NCBI GenBank assembly: GCA_016930645.1
Contig: JAFGGH010000098.1
Span: forward strand, 1-64,000
DNA: 64,000 nt
Reading direction: 5' to 3'
Origin: Sedimentisphaerales bacterium
Lineage (GTDB): Bacteria; Planctomycetota; Phycisphaerae; Sedimentisphaerales; Anaerobacaceae
Shown: in pieces, positions 60,103-64,000 of the stretch
How the letters are laid out: the number at the start of each line of letters is the position of its first letter
Position numbering within the stretch: position 1 is the stretch's first letter
Position numbers and translations under genes: made by a program
The notes under the pieces: model-generated
Told to the model about the DNA's origin: nothing
What the model saw: the letters and a program-made list of their open reading frames with translations, nothing else
The model's database searches: none

Positions 60103-60891
60103 TTACTTTTTTTGCGCTATTACTTTAATAGGGTAATATAAATTCAACTTTGCTAATGTTTTTAAAATCAAATTTTTTATTAAAGGAATTTTATTAATTG
60201 CTCTCATTGCCATTTGTAAAAGCTTCTGATTTACTTTTTCAATCTGCTTTTCATTAAACGAACCGAGAAATTCTTTCCTGCCCATTGACAATATCTCTAT
60301 TCTATCGGAGTATTTCGCCAGCACTTTTTTCATTTTTGACGGTTTGGTGAAATTAAGGCTCTCGTAGCCGGGTTTATATTTCCTAAGCAGCTTCAAATAA
60401 AATCTTCCGGTTCCTTTGTTTAAGAAAGGCAGCCATATTATTCGACTATGCCCTTCATAAAATGAATGAAAATTAGGGCACACATGATACATTAATCCGC
60501 CTGGCTTAAGCACTCTTATACACTCCTGGAATATATGCTCGTGTGAGCGAACATGCTCAAGAACCTGAAAGGTCACAACATAATCACAGGAATTGTCGTC
60601 AACCGGAAATATATTACCATCGTACCATCGTAAATCCAAATCGGGAAACTTTGCCTTTGATTTGTCGGTGTGCTCCTGATTTATCTCCGTACCTATCGGA
60701 ATCATTCCAGCCTGCTTACATTCATTTACAAATAAACCATTTTTAAAGCCAATTTCTAAAATCCGTTTCCCGGCAACATTTTTTATTCCACACTCATCAA
60801 GGAAACTACGTAACTGCTGATTGGCTTTTTTTTGCAATCGTGTATTTTCTTCGCACATTCCTGCCTGCAACTCTCTCAATTTATATTTCAA
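60103..60891 (-). CDS. Class I SAM-dependent methyltransferase
   Basis: GKRILEIGFKNGLFVNECKQAG, YVVTFQVLEHVRSHEHIFQECIRVLKPGGLMYHVCPNF. Confidence 0.92.
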   Translation of the reverse strand: MKYKLRELQAGMCEENTRLQKKANQQLRSFLDECGIKNVAGKRILEIGFKNGLFVNECKQAGMIPIGTEINQEHTDKSKAKFPDLDLRWYDGNIFPVDDNSCDYVVTFQVLEHVRSHEHIFQECIRVLKPGGLMYHVCPNFHSFYEGHSRIIWLPFLNKGTGRFYLKLLRKYKPGYESLNFTKPSKMKKVLAKYSDRIEILSMGRKEFLGSFNEKQIEKVNQKLLQMAMRAINKIPLIKNLILKTLAKLNLYYPIKVIAQKK

Positions 60892-61134
60892 GTGTCTCTT
60901 AGAAAAAGCATAATAGTAAAAGAAAGCCCTGAAATCATATAAAAATAGTGTACCTCTGTACAGAAATTGTTTCTGCCTGAAATTGATAGTTAATACAATC
61001 TGCTTGTTTTGAATCTAACAACATTATTTTACTGGACTTATGATTAATATTCTGGTATAATTTTAATGGATCTATATTTGTAATTAATTGCCGAGAAGGA
61101 GGTACTAATAATAGGTCAAAAAGCCAAATTTTGT

Positions 61135-63675
61135 TTGATATTTATCATTATTTCCAGCACATTCTGCGCCCTGGTCGAGGCCTGTGACCCCAATTGTCCT
61201 ATGTTAATAACCAACGTATATGAGTTGCAGGCTATGAAGGATGGTCTCGACTGCTGGTATATCCTCGGCAATGATATCGACGCCAGTGTTACATCAAGCT
61301 GGAACGAAGGCGCCGGATTCGAGCCTATCGGCATCAGCTCTCCTTTTACGGGCATTCTTGACGGCCAGGGACATACTATAAGTAATCTTTATATTAACAG
61401 ACCTTCAATGATGCGAGTCGGCCTTTTTAGTCGATTTGGAGCTTCTGCTGAAATAAGAAACGTTGGTTTACTTAATGCACAAGTAACCGGTTTTCGATAT
61501 GTTGGCACTTTGATTGGTGCCTCAGGTTTAAACTCTTTGATATCTAACTGTTATGCTACCGGCGAAGTGATTATATCGGCAGATGGAATCAGCGACGCAA
61601 AAAGCGGAGGTTTGATAGGCCATTTTTGCAGAGCACAAATGTTCAAATGCTATGCAGATGTTGACGTATTTGCATTGAGCGACAGAAAACAAATAGGCGG
61701 TCTTTGCGGTTTTGCAGAATCTTACGGAGGGGATCCAGCTTTAATTGAGAACTGCTATTCGCTGGGGACAGTAACAAGCGACGGTCTTAAAGTAGGCGGT
61801 TTAGTAGGCGATGTCTCTGGGGATTATGCCACCGTTTCAAAATGTTATTCTGCCGGTGTTGTCAACGGAACAAATAAAAAAGGCTTGATTGGAACTAATA
61901 GTGGTAGTGTTGAGTTCAGCTATTGGGACAAAGAGGCTTCAGGCTGCACTGATAGTGCGGGCGGAACACGTGTTGAAACGACCGTTGAGATGAGACAGCA
62001 GGCTACTTTTGAGAACTGGGATTTTACTGATATCTGGGACATCGTGGAAAATACTACATATCCGTTTCTCCGCGAACATATAGATTCAGAGATTAAAATA
62101 TATTATGTTGATGACGATGCGGAATATGACCCCGGGCAGGGTGATTCCCTTGTAAGCGACCCCTGTGAAGACGGCAGCAGCAAACATCCATTCGACGCGA
62201 TTCAAAAAGCAGTCAACCAGGCTTATATTGACTGTAATCCAAGCTGCGAATGCAATGATTGTTACCCGTTGGTAATAGTTAAACAGGGCTGGTATTACGG
62301 TCCGGGTAATTTCGACATCGACACATTAGGTATGGATATCTATATAAAGGCCGAGGACGGTCCCTGGTGGACGATTATAGTTCCCTGGTGGGAGGGACGA
62401 GGTTTTCTCATCAATAAAAACGAAACAAACTGCACGGTCATAGACGGCTTTTTGATACTTGCCGGCGAGGCATCGCCGGTTAAAATCGGTGGTCATTATT
62501 ATCATTTCGGAGGCGCAGTTTACTGCGGCGAGAGCAGCCCAATAATCAAAAACTGCGTTATGCTACTGAACTACTCTTATTACTCCGGAGGAGCTATATA
62601 CCTGTACAAGAGTAACGCGATTATTCAGGGCTGTGAATTATTGCTGAACTATTGTAATATTGACCCTGATATTCAGGGTTCAGGCGGTGGAATTTATGCT
62701 TATAAGAGCAAGCCTTTGATTAAAAACTGCGTTGTCGCAGGTAACCGTGGTTACTGGAGCGGCGGTATCAGTTCAAACGGCGACAGCAATTCTGTAATCG
62801 AAAACTGCACAATTGCGGACAACTATGCTCATGACGGACCTGACGGGCTGGAGTGTTACGAAAGAGGACATGCGGACATAAAAAACTGTATCTTCTGGAC
62901 AGACACCCGCTGGTGGGGACAACAGCAGGAAGATATTAACGCTCCCTACAGAAAACATCTTTTTATAGAAAACCAAAGTTCGATGTCTGTATCCTATACC
63001 GATATCGAAGGCGGAATAAACGGTGTCTATGTCGAAGATGATAATAGCTGCTCTTTAGAGTGGGGCCAGGGCAATATCAACGCCGACCCGTGCTTCGGCA
63101 GGTATTATGGTTATTTCGACTATCACCTGAAATCCGGCCTGGGACGCTGGACTATGATGTACGAATCCAACGGGGATTATAATAACGACAAATTTATCGA
63201 TTTTAAGGATTTCGCTATTTTCGCCATATACTGGCAAGATAATAATCCCCCACAGTACATTGATTTGGACAAAGATGGCCAAGTGGACCTCAATGACCTT
63301 GATATTTTCTGCTCGAACTGGCTTGGCCCTGGTGAGAATTACAGCGGCTGGGTAACAGACGATGTCAACAGCCCGTGCATAGACGCTGGCGACCCATGCT
63401 CGCCATATTACAGAGAACCTCTGCCTAACGGCTGCAGGATTAATATGGGGGCGTACGGCAACACCGAACAGGCAAGTAAAAGCCAGTGCGGCTCTATACT
63501 GAGAAGGCATCCCGACCTTGATAAAGATGGTGATGTGGATTTTGTCGATTTTGCTCTGTTCGCCGAGCTTTGGCTTGACGACAGCAGAGACAACGAAGCC
63601 GACTTCAATTACGACGATTATATCGATGAAGCCGATTTGAGAGAGTTCTCGCTGTGGTGGCTGTGGAAAAAGTAA
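61135..63675 (+). CDS. Secreted GLUG-like/beta-helix protein with two dockerin-like modules
   Basis: GGLVGDVSGDYATVSKCYSAGVVNGTNKKGLIGTNSGSVEFSYWD; DYNNDKFIDFKDFAIFAIYW...DLDKDGQVDLNDLDIFCSNWL; second copy DLDKDGDVDFVDFALFAELWL. Confidence 0.85.
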   Translation: MIFIIISSTFCALVEACDPNCPMLITNVYELQAMKDGLDCWYILGNDIDASVTSSWNEGAGFEPIGISSPFTGILDGQGHTISNLYINRPSMMRVGLFSRFGASAEIRNVGLLNAQVTGFRYVGTLIGASGLNSLISNCYATGEVIISADGISDAKSGGLIGHFCRAQMFKCYADVDVFALSDRKQIGGLCGFAESYGGDPALIENCYSLGTVTSDGLKVGGLVGDVSGDYATVSKCYSAGVVNGTNKKGLIGTNSGSVEFSYWDKEASGCTDSAGGTRVETTVEMRQQATFENWDFTDIWDIVENTTYPFLREHIDSEIKIYYVDDDAEYDPGQGDSLVSDPCEDGSSKHPFDAIQKAVNQAYIDCNPSCECNDCYPLVIVKQGWYYGPGNFDIDTLGMDIYIKAEDGPWWTIIVPWWEGRGFLINKNETNCTVIDGFLILAGEASPVKIGGHYYHFGGAVYCGESSPIIKNCVMLLNYSYYSGGAIYLYKSNAIIQGCELLLNYCNIDPDIQGSGGGIYAYKSKPLIKNCVVAGNRGYWSGGISSNGDSNSVIENCTIADNYAHDGPDGLECYERGHADIKNCIFWTDTRWWGQQQEDINAPYRKHLFIENQSSMSVSYTDIEGGINGVYVEDDNSCSLEWGQGNINADPCFGRYYGYFDYHLKSGLGRWTMMYESNGDYNNDKFIDFKDFAIFAIYWQDNNPPQYIDLDKDGQVDLNDLDIFCSNWLGPGENYSGWVTDDVNSPCIDAGDPCSPYYREPLPNGCRINMGAYGNTEQASKSQCGSILRRHPDLDKDGDVDFVDFALFAELWLDDSRDNEADFNYDDYIDEADLREFSLWWLWKK

Positions 63676-63742
63676 CGGCATGTATAAACAAATTCGAAGC
63701 ACGAAATCGTTTTTACTGGCGTAGAGCGTTTTCGTTTGCGAA

Positions 63743-63781
63743 GCTCGTATCGTAAAACGTTTTACGTAAACCGTTACGAGC
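63743..63781. repeat. Nested palindrome GCTCGTA-(T)-CGTAAAACGTTTTACG-...-TACGAGC
   Basis: 16-bp perfect inner palindrome (63751-63766) within 7-bp outer arms. Confidence 0.75.
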
Positions 63782-63829
63782 CGCGAAACCGATTAACGAA
63801 TGACGGTTCTCATTTTGGATTTTACTTGC

Positions 63830-63855
63830 TGTTTCTTTGGTCTTCCAAAGAAACA
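63830..63855. repeat. Hairpin TGTTTCTTTGG-TCTT-CCAAAGAAACA
   Basis: 11-bp perfect stem. Confidence 0.8.
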
Positions 63856-64000
63856 ATAAATATAAAAACGGGTATCTACCAACAACTATCTCGGGTCGGG
63901 GACGCTTTGCAGGGCAATGATTTTTACTTTGTCGTCTTTTTTGCGAACATCGCTTCTGTCAAGAATCGCAACCATTCTTTTCTGTGGGCCGTCGGCCCCG

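Overview
The window looks like a chromosomal stretch from a Planctomycetota bacterium, probably class Phycisphaerae. This rests on a PEP-CTERM tail, dockerin-like repeats on secreted beta-helix proteins, NfeD/FloA, and excisionase-HTH plus receiver proteins; no searches were run. Most of it is ordinary housekeeping: NfeD/FloA, a NatAB-type ABC exporter, CNNM transporters, PPIase, DacB-like peptidase, OPT transporter, Acs, SerA, phosphohexomutase, IMPase and two tRNA-Arg genes. The strongest candidate for an undescribed system is the 1028-aa ORF at 14119..17205 (-). It appears to fuse a KaiC/RadA-like P-loop ATPase, a two-helix membrane hairpin inserted between Walker A and Walker B, a Cys cluster, and a C-terminal half resembling an extracellular solute-binding protein. 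It is AT-rich, divergent from an excisionase-HTH/pseudo-receiver gene, and lies between a repeat array and a tRNA. Other notable items are: a RAYT transposase bracketed by inverted REP palindromes; a tRNA-Arg whose T-arm is duplicated in inverted and direct orientation; a GspE / membrane GrpE-like / lidless Hsp70 / TerB-like operon; a GAFTGA-less AAA+ Fis-type regulator next to a sigma-54-type promoter driving a pseudo-receiver; and an acetyl-CoA/acetylation cluster. All family calls come from motif recognition in the supplied translations and need database confirmation.
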